Positions 17,324 to 26,134 of a DNA stretch of 64,000 nucleotides are shown here, one piece after another. How positions within the stretch are numbered: the stretch's first letter is position 1; every line of letters starts with the position of its first letter. A program made the translations under genes and the position numbers. Source of the DNA: Luteococcus japonicus (lineage in GTDB: Bacteria > Actinomycetota > Actinomycetes > Propionibacteriales > Propionibacteriaceae); NCBI RefSeq assembly GCF_003752415.1, contig NZ_RKHG01000001.1, forward strand, positions 2,852,001 through 2,916,000. Direction: 5' to 3'. The notes beneath the pieces were generated by a model. It worked only from the letters and a program-made list of their open reading frames with translations, did not search any database and had not been told where the DNA came from.

Positions 17324-17664
17324 CCTGGTTGCTTGCCTCGCTGGTCCTCGTCGTGCTGGCCGCCGCTGCGGTGGTCGGCAGTGGACGTTGGGGTGCCATG
17401 CCGGACCTCGTCGACGACAGGACTTCCGGCCGGCTGCCGGAGGGGCCCATCGGTGCCCGCGAGCTGTTGGCGACACGGTTCACCGTGGTGCCGCGCGGCT
17501 ATTCCATGGCGGAGGTCGACGAGTTGCTGCAGCGGCTCGCCGCCCAGCTGCCGCAGGACACGCGACAGGCCGATGACAAGGGGGGCGAGGATTTCACAAG
17601 GGCGTCGGATGATGAGGCCTCCACGCCGCGCAGGACCACGGGCCGGGGGCTCTTCGAGGCCTGA
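17320..17664 (+). CDS. Small membrane protein with DivIVA (DivI1A) domain
   Basis: The 114-residue protein starts at GTG 17320, overlapping the LOG stop. It has one N-terminal TM helix (LLASLVLVVLAAAAVVGSG) and then the short DivI1A motif (FTVVPRGYSMAEVDELLQRL at about residues 53-72). The C-terminal 35 residues are polar. Equivalent to Rv1209 by context. DivIVA-domain proteins recognise curved membrane and organise polar growth; a specific role here is not shown. Confidence 0.85.
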   Translation: MTWLLASLVLVVLAAAAVVGSGRWGAMPDLVDDRTSGRLPEGPIGARELLATRFTVVPRGYSMAEVDELLQRLAAQLPQDTRQADDKGGEDFTRASDDEASTPRRTTGRGLFEA

Positions 17665-17752
17665 TCTGGGCCGCCCTCGGGAGGTCGGATCTCCTTTTTC
17701 TGTGTTGATGCGGAATAATGGGGTGAAAACGTCGAAGAGATGAGGATGCGCA

Positions 17753-17920
17753 ATGGCTGCAATGAAGCCCCGCACGGGTGACGGCCCCATGGAGGTCACC
17801 AAGGAAGGCCGTGGCATCGTGATGCGTGTTCCCGTGGACGGCGGAGGCCGTCTCGTGGTCGAACTCAACGCCACCGAGGCCACCGACCTGCTGAAGTGCC
17901 TGCAGGAGGTCGTGGGCTGA
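17753..17920 (+). CDS. DUF3117 protein
   Basis: A 55-residue protein, MAAMKPRTGDGPMEVTKEGR followed by IVMRVPVDGGGRLVVELN and a C-terminal helix ending LKCLQEVVG. Sequence and length match DUF3117, a near-invariant small actinobacterial protein encoded next to glgA (Rv1211). Function unknown. It is followed by a strong terminator. Confidence 0.92.
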   Translation: MAAMKPRTGDGPMEVTKEGRGIVMRVPVDGGGRLVVELNATEATDLLKCLQEVVG

Positions 17921-17949
17921 TCCCGCCGGGATCGTGCACCCCAGAACAC

Positions 17950-17985
17950 CAGCGGCGGACGCCCCCTCGGGGGCGTCCGCCGCTG
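17950..17985. terminator. Bidirectional hairpin terminator
   Basis: Perfect 17-bp arms (17950-17966 and 17969-17985) with a 2-nt loop lie between convergent DUF3117 and glgA. Confidence 0.88.
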
Positions 17986-18001
17986 TCACGTCTGGCGGGG
18001 T

Positions 18002-19204
18002 TCAGGCCTTCGTGGCTCGCTGTGCGTGCCGCGCCGCGGCGGCCTGGTAGACCTCGACGGTCTGCCGGGCGATGGTCTCCCAGCTGAACTTGTCGATGCA
18101 GCGCTGGCGGCCGGCAGTGCCGAAGCGGTCGGTCAGCTCCGGATTGCGGGTCAGTTCGTTGATCCGCTCGCCGAAGGTCTTCTCGAAGTTGGCGATGTAG
18201 TCGGCGTCGCCGGCCTTGGCCGGGTCGTAGTCCACGAGGTAGCCGGTCTCCCCGTCGACGACGACCTCCGGGATGCCGCCGACCGCACTCGCGACCACGG
18301 CGGTCTCCGTGGCCATGGCCTCCAGGTTCACGATGCCCAGCGGCTCGTAGATGCTGGGGCAGGCGAAGACGGTGGCATTGCTCATCACCTGGCGCACGCT
18401 GGCGCGGGGCAGCATCTCCTGCACCCAGACGACACCGCCACCACGGGCCGCCTTGAGGTCGGCGAAGGCCTGGTTGAACTCCTCGGCGATCTCCGGGGTG
18501 TCCGGAGCGCCGGCCAGCAGGATCAGCTGGGTCTCGGGGTCCAGGTGCTGCGCGGCGCGTACCAGGTGGACCAGGCCCTTCTGGCGCGTGATGCGGCCGA
18601 CGAAGACCACCGAGGGCTTCGTGGTGTCCATCCCGATCTGCTCGCAGATGTCCGTGCCGTGGTCGGGCTTGAACTCCTCGGGGTCGATGCCGTTGAGCAC
18701 GACGTGGATCTTGTCCGCCTCCAGCTCCGGGTAGGCGGCCAGGATGCCCTTCTTCATGCCCTCGCTCACCGCGATCACCGCATCGGCGCCGTTGTAGGCG
18801 GTGCGCTCCGCCCACGAGCTCATGGCATAGCCGCCGCCCAGCTGTTCGGCCTTCCACGGACGGTCGGGCTCCAGGGAGTGCGCGCTGACGACATGCGGGA
18901 TGTCCCGGAAGAGGCCGGCCAGGTGCCCGGCGAGGTTGGCGTACCAGGTGTGGGAGTGCACGACGTCGATGTCCTCGGGCAGCGCGGCCACCATGGACAG
19001 GTCCGCGCCGAAGACGCGCAGCGCGGCATTGGCTCCGGCGGGGTAGTTCTCCTCGTGTGCCGTGGCTCCCTCGCGCGGCTCGCCCATGCACTGCACGTCG
19101 ATGTCGATGAACTTGCGCAGCTGCGGCACGAGCTGGGCCACATGGACGCCGGCTCCGCCATAGATGGTCGGGGGGTACTCACGGGTGAGGATCGATACGC
19201 GCAT
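18002..19204 (-). CDS. glgA: Glycogen synthase, actinobacterial GT-B type
   Basis: The 400-residue protein starts at ATG 19202-19204 (MRVSILTREYPPTIYGGAGV), whose YGGAGVH loop binds the nucleotide-sugar acceptor side. The GT-B C-terminal half has VFVGRITRQKGLVHLVRAA and the E-x(7)-E motif region CPSIYEPLGIVNLEAMA. In mycobacteria the homologue (Rv1212c, GlgM) uses ADP-glucose and glucose-1-phosphate to make maltose-1-phosphate, so either glycogen elongation or maltose-1-P synthesis is possible. It is divergent from glgC, the supplier of ADP-glucose, with 98 bp between start codons. Confidence 0.93.
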   Translation of the reverse strand: MRVSILTREYPPTIYGGAGVHVAQLVPQLRKFIDIDVQCMGEPREGATAHEENYPAGANAALRVFGADLSMVAALPEDIDVVHSHTWYANLAGHLAGLFRDIPHVVSAHSLEPDRPWKAEQLGGGYAMSSWAERTAYNGADAVIAVSEGMKKGILAAYPELEADKIHVVLNGIDPEEFKPDHGTDICEQIGMDTTKPSVVFVGRITRQKGLVHLVRAAQHLDPETQLILLAGAPDTPEIAEEFNQAFADLKAARGGGVVWVQEMLPRASVRQVMSNATVFACPSIYEPLGIVNLEAMATETAVVASAVGGIPEVVVDGETGYLVDYDPAKAGDADYIANFEKTFGERINELTRNPELTDRFGTAGRQRCIDKFSWETIARQTVEVYQAAAARHAQRATKA

Positions 19205-19302
19205 GAGGCGACTCTTGCACAGCCGGACCCGGCTCACAATGGACTCTCCCAAATCGGTGGGATGCCTTGTGGAAGACACCGTCTGCGCAATAGGTTCGTG
19301 GC

Positions 19303-20532
19303 ATGTCCACAAGACCAAAGGTGCTCTCCATCGTCCTGGCGGGTGGCGAGGGAATACGCCTCATGCCCCTCACCGCTGACCGGGCCAAGCCTGCCGTTCC
19401 CTTCGGGGGAACCTACCGTCTCATCGACTTCGTCCTGTCGAACCTTGCGAACTCCGAGATGCGACAGATCGCCGTGCTGACGCAGTACAAGTCGCACTCC
19501 CTTGACAAGCACATCTCGCTGACCTGGCGCATGTCGACGATGCTCGGCAACTACGTCACTCCGGTGCCGGCCCAGCAGCGCCTCGGGCCCCAGTGGTACC
19601 AGGGCAGCGCCGATGCCATCTACCAGTCGATGAACCTGATCCGGGACGAGAAGCCCGACTACATCGTCGTCTTCGGGGCGGACAACATCTACCGGATGGA
19701 TGTCAGCCAGATGCTCGACTCCCACATCGACTCCGGCCTGGCCTGCACTGTCGCCGGGATCCGCGTGCCGCGTTCCGAGGCCCACGCCTTCGGCATCATC
19801 GATTCGGCAGAGGGCGGCAAGATCAAGCAGTTCCTCGAGAAGCCCGCGGATCCGCCCGGCCTGCCCGACTCCCCGGAGGAGTCCTTCGCGTCGATGGGCA
19901 ACTACATCTTCACCACCCAGGCTCTGATCGACGCCCTGGAAGCGGATGCGGCCGATCCCAATGCCGGTCACGACATGGGCGGCGACATCATCCCGTCCTT
20001 CGTGGCCAAGGGGGAGGCCCAGGTCTACGACTTCCGGGACAATGTCGTTCCCGGCGCCACCGACGAGGACCGCAACTACTGGCGCGACGTGGGCACCATC
20101 GACGCCTACCACGAGGCCCACATGGACCTGGTGAGTGTCGTGCCGCAGTTCAACCTCTACAACGACAAGTGGCCCATCTGGACCACCCAGGTCCAGGCCC
20201 CGGGCGCCAAGTTCACCATGCGCGGCAATGCGGAGGACTCCATCGTCTCGCCCGGTTGCATCATCTCCGGCGGCGACGTGGACCGCACCGTGATGAGCCC
20301 CGACGTGTACATCGAGAAGTGGGCACGGGTGGACCGCTCGATCCTGATGGGTGGCGTGCGGATCGGCCGCAATGCCGTGGTGCACAATGCGATCCTGGAC
20401 AAGAATGTGATCGTGCCCGACGGCGTCGAGGTCGGTGTCAACCATGACCTGGACCGTGCCCGTGGCTTCACAGTCAGCGACGGTGGCATCACCGTCGTCG
20501 GCAAGGGGATCGTGATCCCCCCGGCGCGCTGA
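19303..20532 (+). CDS. glgC: Glucose-1-phosphate adenylyltransferase
   Basis: The 409-residue enzyme makes ADP-glucose. The nucleotide-binding loop is [20 protein letters not shown]; the residue after the GGEG is Ile where Lys, Thr or Ser is usual. The catalytic region [11 protein letters not shown] and the glucose-1-P region [12 protein letters not shown] are present, followed by the left-handed beta-helix domain (about 290-409; [20 protein letters not shown]). ATG 19303 begins [15 protein letters not shown], as in close homologues. Confidence 0.95.
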   Translation: MSTRPKVLSIVLAGGEGIRLMPLTADRAKPAVPFGGTYRLIDFVLSNLANSEMRQIAVLTQYKSHSLDKHISLTWRMSTMLGNYVTPVPAQQRLGPQWYQGSADAIYQSMNLIRDEKPDYIVVFGADNIYRMDVSQMLDSHIDSGLACTVAGIRVPRSEAHAFGIIDSAEGGKIKQFLEKPADPPGLPDSPEESFASMGNYIFTTQALIDALEADAADPNAGHDMGGDIIPSFVAKGEAQVYDFRDNVVPGATDEDRNYWRDVGTIDAYHEAHMDLVSVVPQFNLYNDKWPIWTTQVQAPGAKFTMRGNAEDSIVSPGCIISGGDVDRTVMSPDVYIEKWARVDRSILMGGVRIGRNAVVHNAILDKNVIVPDGVEVGVNHDLDRARGFTVSDGGITVVGKGIVIPPAR

Positions 20533-20548
20533 CCGGAGCAAGCACCAA

Positions 20549-20600
20549 GGACACCGACGCGGCCCGTCTCCCCTCGGGGAGACGGGCCGCGTCGGTGTCC
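20549..20600. terminator. Very strong bidirectional hairpin terminator
   Basis: Perfect 25-bp arms (20549-20573 and 20576-20600) with a 2-nt loop. The right arm ends at the base before the stop codon of the convergent methyltransferase gene. Confidence 0.92.
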
Positions 20601-21266
20601 TCAGGCCTTGATGGCTGCCAGCAGGCCGTCGCCGACCGGCAGCAGCAGGGGAGTGAACTCCTCGGTCTCGGCGACCGCGGCCAGTGCCTCGCGGATGATG
20701 ACCGTCTCGTCGTCCTCGTTGTCCGGGTCCGCGACGAGGTTCTTCCACAGCGCATTGTTCAGCACGACGACGCCGCCGTGGCGCAGCAGGCGCAGGGCCT
20801 GGGCGACGTACTCGACGTACTCGAGCTTGTCGCCGTTGATGAAGACCATGTCGTAGGCGCCGTCGCGCAGCTTGGGCAGCACGTCGAGCGGATTGCCGGC
20901 GATCAGGCGGAAGCGGTTGGAGCGGACGCCAGCCTTGGTGAACTCGGCGCGGGCCGCGCTCTGGCGCTCGGGCTCCGGGTCAATGCTGGTGATGATGCCG
21001 TCGGTGCCCATGCCCTCGAACAGGGCCAGGCCGGAGACGCCGGTGCCCGTGCCGACCTCGACGATCGCGCGGGCCTGCACCAGGTGTGCCAGAAAGCGCA
21101 GGGCGGTGGCGGAGCCATTGCTGATGGGCTCCAGACCGAGCGTGATGGCCTGCTCCCGCGCTTCGCGCAGGAGCTCGTCGGGCTGGACGAAGTCCTCGGC
21201 ATAGCCCCACGAACGGGTGTCGAGGGCCAGGGGAGTGCTGGAGGTGTGGATGCTGGGCTGAGTCAC
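20601..21266 (-). CDS. O-methyltransferase (class I, Rv1220c-like)
   Basis: With GTG 21264-21266 the protein has 221 residues. SAM-binding motif I is VEVGTGTGVSGLALFEGMG (about residues 65-83), followed by the acidic loop SIDPEPERQ and motif VFINGDKLEYVEYVAQALRL. This is the catechol/caffeoyl-CoA O-methyltransferase fold. The position before sigE matches Rv1220c. Its substrate is unknown. An ATG further upstream in frame (MTFGSLGG) is an alternative start. Confidence 0.85.
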   Translation of the reverse strand: MTQPSIHTSSTPLALDTRSWGYAEDFVQPDELLREAREQAITLGLEPISNGSATALRFLAHLVQARAIVEVGTGTGVSGLALFEGMGTDGIITSIDPEPERQSAARAEFTKAGVRSNRFRLIAGNPLDVLPKLRDGAYDMVFINGDKLEYVEYVAQALRLLRHGGVVVLNNALWKNLVADPDNEDDETVIIREALAAVAETEEFTPLLLPVGDGLLAAIKA

Positions 21267-21349
21267 GCCGCCAAGACTACCGAAAGTCATCATCTCGAGG
21301 CGGGTGGGCCTCATGTGCAGGTGCAGGTGCGGCCCCCTAGAATCGCACC

Positions 21350-22273
21350 ATGAGCGATGCAGCCGCGGACATGCCCCAGGACGCCAATGAGGTCATCGAG
21401 CCCATCTTCGGACGGGTGACCACCGCGATGGTGACACCATTCGCCGCGGACGGCTCCGTGGACCTGGACAAGGCGCGGAAGCTAGCGGTGCGGCTGGTGG
21501 ACGAGCAGGCCAATGATGCGCTGATCGTCAACGGCACCACGGGGGAGTCGCCCACCACCACCGATGAGGAGAAGGCTGCCCTGGTCGCCGCCGTCGTGGA
21601 GGCCGTCGGGGACCGCGCCCAGGTGGTTGCCGGCGTCGGCACCTTCGACACCCACCACACCATCGCCCTCGCGAAGCAGGCCAAGGACGCGGGCGCCCAC
21701 GGCGTGCTCGTCGTCACGCCCTACTACTCGAAGCCTCCCCAGCGTGGCGTGCTGAAGCACTTCCTGGACGTCGCCGACGCCACGGACCTGCCGCTGCTGG
21801 CCTACGACATCCCGCACCGTGCCGGCGTGCAGATCGAGACCAAGACCCTGATCGCGATGGGCAACCATCCCAACATCGTGGGTGTCAAGGATGCCAAGGG
21901 TGATCTGGCGGCCTCTTCGCGCGTGATCCTGGAGAGCAACCTGGCCTACTACTCGGGCGACGACGCCATGACCCTGCCGCTGCTCAGCGTGGGCGGTGTG
22001 GGCGTGGTGGGCACATCCACACACTTCACCGGGCGCCGCACCAAGCAGATGGTCGAGGCCTTCCTGGCCGGCCGGGTGGAGGAGGCCCTGGCCCTGCACC
22101 AGGCCCTGCTCCCGGTCTACACCGGTGTCTTCGCCACCCAGGGCGTGATGCTGGTCAAGGCCGGCCTGGCCCACCAGGGCTTCGACGTCGGCGGTCTGCG
22201 CGCCCCGCTGCCGTCGGCCACGGCCGAGGAGACCGCCGCCTTCGCCGCGATCCTGGACGTTGCCGATCTGTGA
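21350..22273 (+). CDS. dapA: 4-hydroxy-tetrahydrodipicolinate synthase
   Basis: The 307-residue TIM-barrel enzyme condenses pyruvate with aspartate semialdehyde in lysine/diaminopimelate synthesis. The substrate loop NGTTGESPT, the general acid Tyr in AYDIPHRAG (near 152) and the Schiff-base Lys in VGVKDAKGDL (Lys180) are in place. YDIPHRAG differs slightly from the usual Y-N-V-P-x-R-T, so activity on a related keto acid cannot be excluded. It sits between the methyltransferase and sigE, an insertion relative to the mycobacterial order. Confidence 0.88.
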   Translation: MSDAAADMPQDANEVIEPIFGRVTTAMVTPFAADGSVDLDKARKLAVRLVDEQANDALIVNGTTGESPTTTDEEKAALVAAVVEAVGDRAQVVAGVGTFDTHHTIALAKQAKDAGAHGVLVVTPYYSKPPQRGVLKHFLDVADATDLPLLAYDIPHRAGVQIETKTLIAMGNHPNIVGVKDAKGDLAASSRVILESNLAYYSGDDAMTLPLLSVGGVGVVGTSTHFTGRRTKQMVEAFLAGRVEEALALHQALLPVYTGVFATQGVMLVKAGLAHQGFDVGGLRAPLPSATAEETAAFAAILDVADL

Positions 22274-22282
22274 CCCGGGCGC

Positions 22283-22309
22283 GGGAACCTTTTGCGGGGG
22301 TCCGACGTT
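22283..22309 (+). promoter_or_regulatory. Predicted SigE-type ECF promoter of sigE
   Basis: GGGAAC at 22283-22288 and CGTT at 22306-22309 are separated by 17 nt, matching the GGAAC-N(16-18)-CGTT pattern of stress ECF promoters. It lies about 95 bp upstream of the sigE start, consistent with positive autoregulation. Confidence 0.65.
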
Positions 22310-22403
22310 GACCGGGTGAGCACTGGTTGCCCACAGCCCCAGCACGGCCTCGGCAGCCACCATGGGAGTCGTCGGACCCGCACCACGGTCACGAAGGGGA
22401 GTC

Positions 22404-23036
22404 ATGTTCAGGAGCAGTCGCCAGCAGACGGCCCAGCCGTCGTCGGGCGCTGCCGAGTGGACCCCGCCCACCTGGGAGGAACTCGTCCGTGACCACTCCG
22501 AGCAGGTCTACCGGCTGGCCTACCGCCTGACGGGCAATCGTCCCGATGCCGAGGACCTGACGCAGGACGTCTTCGTGCGGGTCTTCAAGTCCATCCACAA
22601 CTTCACCCCCGGCACGCTCGAGGGGTGGATGCACCGCATCACCACCAACCTCTTCCTGGACTCCGCCCGGCGCAAGCAGCGAATCCGGATGGACCCGATG
22701 GCCGAGGCCAGCGAGCGGGTGGCCTCCGGGGAGCTCTCCCCGGGTGAGCTCTACGACGAGGCGAGCATGGATGCCGACGTCGCGGCGGCCCTGGCGGCCC
22801 TGGCGCCCGAGTACCGGGTGTGCGTCGTGCTGTGTGACATCGAGGGGCTCAGCTATGACGAGATCGCGCAGGTGCTCGACGTCAAGATCGGCACCGTGCG
22901 CAGCCGGATCCACCGCGGCCGTTCCCAGCTCCGGGGGGCCCTGTCGCACCGTCGGCCCACCCCGGACCGGGAACGCTACCTGGGGCTGAGCGCCATCCGC
23001 GACGAGGTCGTCGAGCTGCAGTCCGTGGGGCGGTGA
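22404..23036 (+). CDS. sigE: RNA polymerase ECF sigma factor, SigE type
   Basis: The 210-residue sigma factor starts at ATG 22404 after AAGGGGAG with 5-nt spacing. Region 2 is clear ([20 protein letters not shown] with [16 protein letters not shown]), and region 4 has [20 protein letters not shown] with [14 protein letters not shown]. The gene order methyltransferase-dapA-sigE-rseA-tatB identifies it as the orthologue of mycobacterial SigE (Rv1221), which controls the envelope-stress response. The product should be held inactive by the anti-sigma factor encoded 4 bp downstream. Confidence 0.93.
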   Translation: MFRSSRQQTAQPSSGAAEWTPPTWEELVRDHSEQVYRLAYRLTGNRPDAEDLTQDVFVRVFKSIHNFTPGTLEGWMHRITTNLFLDSARRKQRIRMDPMAEASERVASGELSPGELYDEASMDADVAAALAALAPEYRVCVVLCDIEGLSYDEIAQVLDVKIGTVRSRIHRGRSQLRGALSHRRPTPDRERYLGLSAIRDEVVELQSVGR

Positions 23037-23040
23037 GCCG

Positions 23041-23862
23041 ATGGCCCGTCTGACCTGCGCCTCTTGCCGTGCGGACCTGACCGCCTATGTGGACCAGACG
23101 CTGCCTTTCGACCGTCGGGAGGCCGTGGCCACCCACCTGCTGGGGTGCCCGCCCTGCCGGGAGGAACTTGCCGGCCTCAATGACCTGCGGCGACTGCTCG
23201 GAGGCAGCGCGGCGCAGGCTCCCGCGTCGGTGCCCGGCTCCCTGTCCGATCGGCTGGTCGCCATCGCCGGCGACGATGCGCGCTGTGAGCTGTGGCTGTG
23301 CCCGGAACGCGACGGCAACCTGCCGAGCCTCCGCCGGCGTCGACGTGTGCAGGCCCTGGCCCTGTCCACCATGACCGCCTGCGGCCTCCTGGGGGCCGTG
23401 GGCAGCGCCTGGCTGATGGCGCCCCAGCTGCCCACGCTGGCACCGTCGGACGTGGAAACACTGGCCACCGGCCTGCCAGTGCGCGCCAGCAGCGCGTCCT
23501 CCTCGCACGTGACGGACTGTCCGGGTGGCTTCACCTGCCCGGAGGCGATGGCGGGGATGTCCCTGCTGGCCCGAGAGGTGGACTCCGTGGCCGCTCCGAC
23601 CCGAGTGACCAGCACCTATGGCGCCGACGGGAACCGTCTGGTCGTGACGCAGCGGATCGGCCGGTTGGAAGGCCAGCAACGCGAGGAGGCGCGGCTGCGC
23701 GTCTGGCAGTCCGGCCCCACCGTCTTCTGCGTCAAGGGCAGTACCGCCTTCCACACCGCCCTGGCCACGCAGAACCTGCCCCACGAACAGGAATCATCCG
23801 GCGGGGGCCTGCAACGGATCCGCCGGGGCTTCGAGACCCTGACCGGGAGCCGTGGCCGGTGA
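23041..23862 (+). CDS. rseA: Anti-sigma factor with zinc-binding ZAS domain
   Basis: The 273-residue protein opens with CASC and carries H-x3-C-x2-C in THLLGCPPCREEL near residues 32-39, the ZAS motif. One TM helix (about residues 108-126) divides a cytosolic part from an outside domain of about 145 residues that contains three Cys. Mycobacterial RseA is about half this length and lacks that outer domain, so this one may sense an extracytoplasmic signal directly. It follows sigE by 4 bp. The htrA gene that sits between rseA and tatB in mycobacteria is absent here. Confidence 0.88.
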   Translation: MARLTCASCRADLTAYVDQTLPFDRREAVATHLLGCPPCREELAGLNDLRRLLGGSAAQAPASVPGSLSDRLVAIAGDDARCELWLCPERDGNLPSLRRRRRVQALALSTMTACGLLGAVGSAWLMAPQLPTLAPSDVETLATGLPVRASSASSSHVTDCPGGFTCPEAMAGMSLLAREVDSVAAPTRVTSTYGADGNRLVVTQRIGRLEGQQREEARLRVWQSGPTVFCVKGSTAFHTALATQNLPHEQESSGGGLQRIRRGFETLTGSRGR

Positions 23863-23904
23863 CTCGTTTCGCGCGCTCCCGCGCACCCCACTAGGCTGAC
23901 CGTC

Positions 23905-24321
23905 GTGCCCGGCATTCAGGAATGGATCATGCTCGCGGTGCTGGCGACCATCATGTTCGGTCCGGAGAAGATCCCGGAGCTGAGCCGCAAGGCCGCCCGC
24001 ATCGTCTACTTCCTGCGCAGTGTCGCCAACAACGCCCAGAACCAGCTGCGCGAGGAGTTGGGGCCGGAGTACGCGGACCTGGACATCCGGGACCTGCACC
24101 CCAAGACCTTCATCCAGAAGCACATCCTCGACGACGTCCAGCACGACCTGGACGGCATCAAATCGGACCTGTCCGACGTGCGCAGTGACCTGGACGGGAA
24201 CCTCAAGGACGCCCAGATGATGGGCGAGGACCTCAAGCACGAGCTGGAGTCCGCCCAGGGACATGACGGTGGGGCGTCCAGAGCGGGCGCCGACGTCCCC
24301 TTCGACGTCGACGCCACCTGA
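23905..24321 (+). CDS. tatB: Sec-independent translocase component TatB
   Basis: The 138-residue protein starts at GTG 23905. It has a short N-terminal TM helix (IQEWIMLAVLATIMFGPEKI), the FGPEKIPE hinge conserved in TatA/TatB, an amphipathic helix to about residue 45 and a long acidic, coiled-coil-prone tail (DLDGIKSDLSDVRSDLDGN). Length favours TatB over TatA. It works with TatC to receive twin-arginine substrates. The position after the sigE anti-sigma gene matches Rv1224. Confidence 0.9.
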   Translation: MPGIQEWIMLAVLATIMFGPEKIPELSRKAARIVYFLRSVANNAQNQLREELGPEYADLDIRDLHPKTFIQKHILDDVQHDLDGIKSDLSDVRSDLDGNLKDAQMMGEDLKHELESAQGHDGGASRAGADVPFDVDAT

Positions 24322-24336
24322 CATCCGGACCCGTCG

Positions 24337-25494
24337 TCAGACCGGGCTGACGCCCAACTGCTTTCCTGCCAAGCCACGCGTGCGGCCGGCGATGTGCTCG
24401 GCCAGTGCCAGCAGAGCCTTGGCCGACGGCTTCTCCGGATCGCTGACGACGATGGGGGCACCGTTGTCGCCACCCTCGCGCAGGTCCTGCTCCAGCGGGA
24501 TCTGGGCCAGGAGCGGCACTTCATAGCCCAGCCGGTCGCTGAGGGCGTCGGCGGCCTTCTGACCGCCGCCGCTGCCGAAGAGGTCGACGCGGAAGGTGTG
24601 TCCGTCACTTGGGCTGGTGACCTCCAGGTGGCTCATGTTCTCCACCACACCGATCACGCGCTGCTGCATGATCGCGGCCATCGTCCCGGCGCGCTCGGCC
24701 ACCTCGCTGGCTGCCTGCTGCGGGGTGGTGACCACGATCACCTCGGAATTGGGGATCTTCTGGCCCAAGCTCATCGCCACGTCGCCGGTGCCGGGCGGCA
24801 GGTCGAGGATCAGGAAGTCCAGGTCACCCCAGTAGACGTCGGCCAGCAGCTGCGTCAGCGCACGGTCCAGGATCGGGCCACGCCAGGCGATCACCTGGTC
24901 ACGTTCGGGCTTGAGCATGCCGACGCTGATCACCTTCATGCCCATGCTCGGGACGGGCATGATCATGTCGTCGACGGCGGTGGGCTTCGCATCGCCCAGG
25001 CCCAGCATGTCGGGCACGGAGTGGCCGTAGATGTCGGCGTCGAGGATGCCGACGCTCTTGCCCATGCTGGCCAGGGCGGTGGCCAGGTTCACCGTCACGG
25101 AGGACTTGCCGACGCCACCCTTGCCGGAGGCCACGGCGATCACCTGGGTGAGGTTTCCGGGCTGGGCGAACTGGATCTGGCGCTCGGGTTCTCCACCACG
25201 CAGCAGCTGCTTGAGAGCGGCCCGCTGCTCGTCGTCCATCACGCCCATCTGCACCTCGACGGAGCTGACCCCCTCGACGCCCATCACCGCCTTGGTGACC
25301 TCGGTGTTGAGGGTGTTGCGCATCGGGCAGCCGGAGACCGTCAACAGGATCCGGACCATCGCGTGGCCCGCGTCGTCGAGGGTGACCTCGTCGACCATTC
25401 CCAGTTCGGTGATCGGACGGTGGATCTCGGGGTCGTCCACGGTGTGCAGGGCTGCTCGGATCTTGCCCAGCAGCGGGTTCTCGGCGTCACTCAT
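24337..25494 (-). CDS. mrp: Iron-sulfur cluster carrier ATPase Mrp/ApbC
   Basis: The 385-residue protein has an N-terminal MIP18/DUF59 domain (residues 5-85, with TVSGCPMRNTLNTEV) and a P-loop ATPase with the deviant Walker A ASGKGGVGKSSVTVN near residue 122. DLPPGTGDVAMSLGQ is switch II. The usual C-terminal CxxC of many Mrp proteins is not evident; FGSGGG replaces the FGxGGG-type loop. It delivers Fe-S clusters to apoproteins. It is convergent with tatB with 15 bp between stops, matching the Rv1229c position. Confidence 0.93.
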   Translation of the reverse strand: MSDAENPLLGKIRAALHTVDDPEIHRPITELGMVDEVTLDDAGHAMVRILLTVSGCPMRNTLNTEVTKAVMGVEGVSSVEVQMGVMDDEQRAALKQLLRGGEPERQIQFAQPGNLTQVIAVASGKGGVGKSSVTVNLATALASMGKSVGILDADIYGHSVPDMLGLGDAKPTAVDDMIMPVPSMGMKVISVGMLKPERDQVIAWRGPILDRALTQLLADVYWGDLDFLILDLPPGTGDVAMSLGQKIPNSEVIVVTTPQQAASEVAERAGTMAAIMQQRVIGVVENMSHLEVTSPSDGHTFRVDLFGSGGGQKAADALSDRLGYEVPLLAQIPLEQDLREGGDNGAPIVVSDPEKPSAKALLALAEHIAGRTRGLAGKQLGVSPV

Positions 25495-25564
25495 GTCTCG
25501 AGTCTTTTCCTCAGGTTGTCGTATTGCAAATCAGGTCTCGACGGGCTCGGCGATCGGGAGGGGG

Positions 25565-26134
25565 TCAGCGGCGGGAGTCCTTGCCACGCTGGTCGCGCAG
25601 CCAGGAGTCGCGGCGCTGGTCCTTCTGCTCCGAGCCCTCGACGTCGTCCTCGCGTTCCAGCTCCGCGAGGAGTTCGCGCAGGCTGCTGCGCAGCTCTCCC
25701 CGGATGTAGTCGCGGGTGGCCATCTCGCCCATGTTCATCCGGATGCTGGCGATCTCGCGGGCCAGGAAGTCCATGTCCGCCCGGCTCTGCGCCGCCACCC
25801 GCCGGTCCTCCTCAATGGTCAGGCGGTCACGAGCCTCCTGCCGGTTCTGGGCCAGCAGGATCAGGGGCGCGGAATAGGAGGCCTGGGTGGAGAAGAACAG
25901 GTTGAGCAGGATGAAGGGGTAGGGGTCCCACTTGTAGTGCCAGATGCTGACCACGTTGAGCACCACCCAGGTGATCACCACCAGGGTCATCCAGACCAAG
26001 AACTTGGCGGTGCCCATGAAGCGGGCCACCCACTCGGCAAAACGGCCGAAGGAGTCACTGTCCAGTTCCACCTTGGGCAGCAACTGTCGTTTGCGGCTGC
26101 CGGGGACATTCAGGCGTTCGCGCGGTTCAGCCAC
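25565..26134 (-). CDS. DUF1003 membrane protein
   Basis: The 189-residue protein has two TM helices (TAKFLVWMTLVVITWVVLNV, and PFILLNLFFSTQASYSAPLI) separated by a short WHYKWDPYPF loop, which is the DUF1003 signature. A soluble helical C-terminus with charged repeats follows (ELLAELEREDDVEGS). Function is unknown. It overlaps the upstream CBS-domain gene by 8 bp, as in mycobacteria (Rv1231c-Rv1232c), so the two products probably act together. Confidence 0.9.
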   Translation of the reverse strand: MAEPRERLNVPGSRKRQLLPKVELDSDSFGRFAEWVARFMGTAKFLVWMTLVVITWVVLNVVSIWHYKWDPYPFILLNLFFSTQASYSAPLILLAQNRQEARDRLTIEEDRRVAAQSRADMDFLAREIASIRMNMGEMATRDYIRGELRSSLRELLAELEREDDVEGSEQKDQRRDSWLRDQRGKDSRR

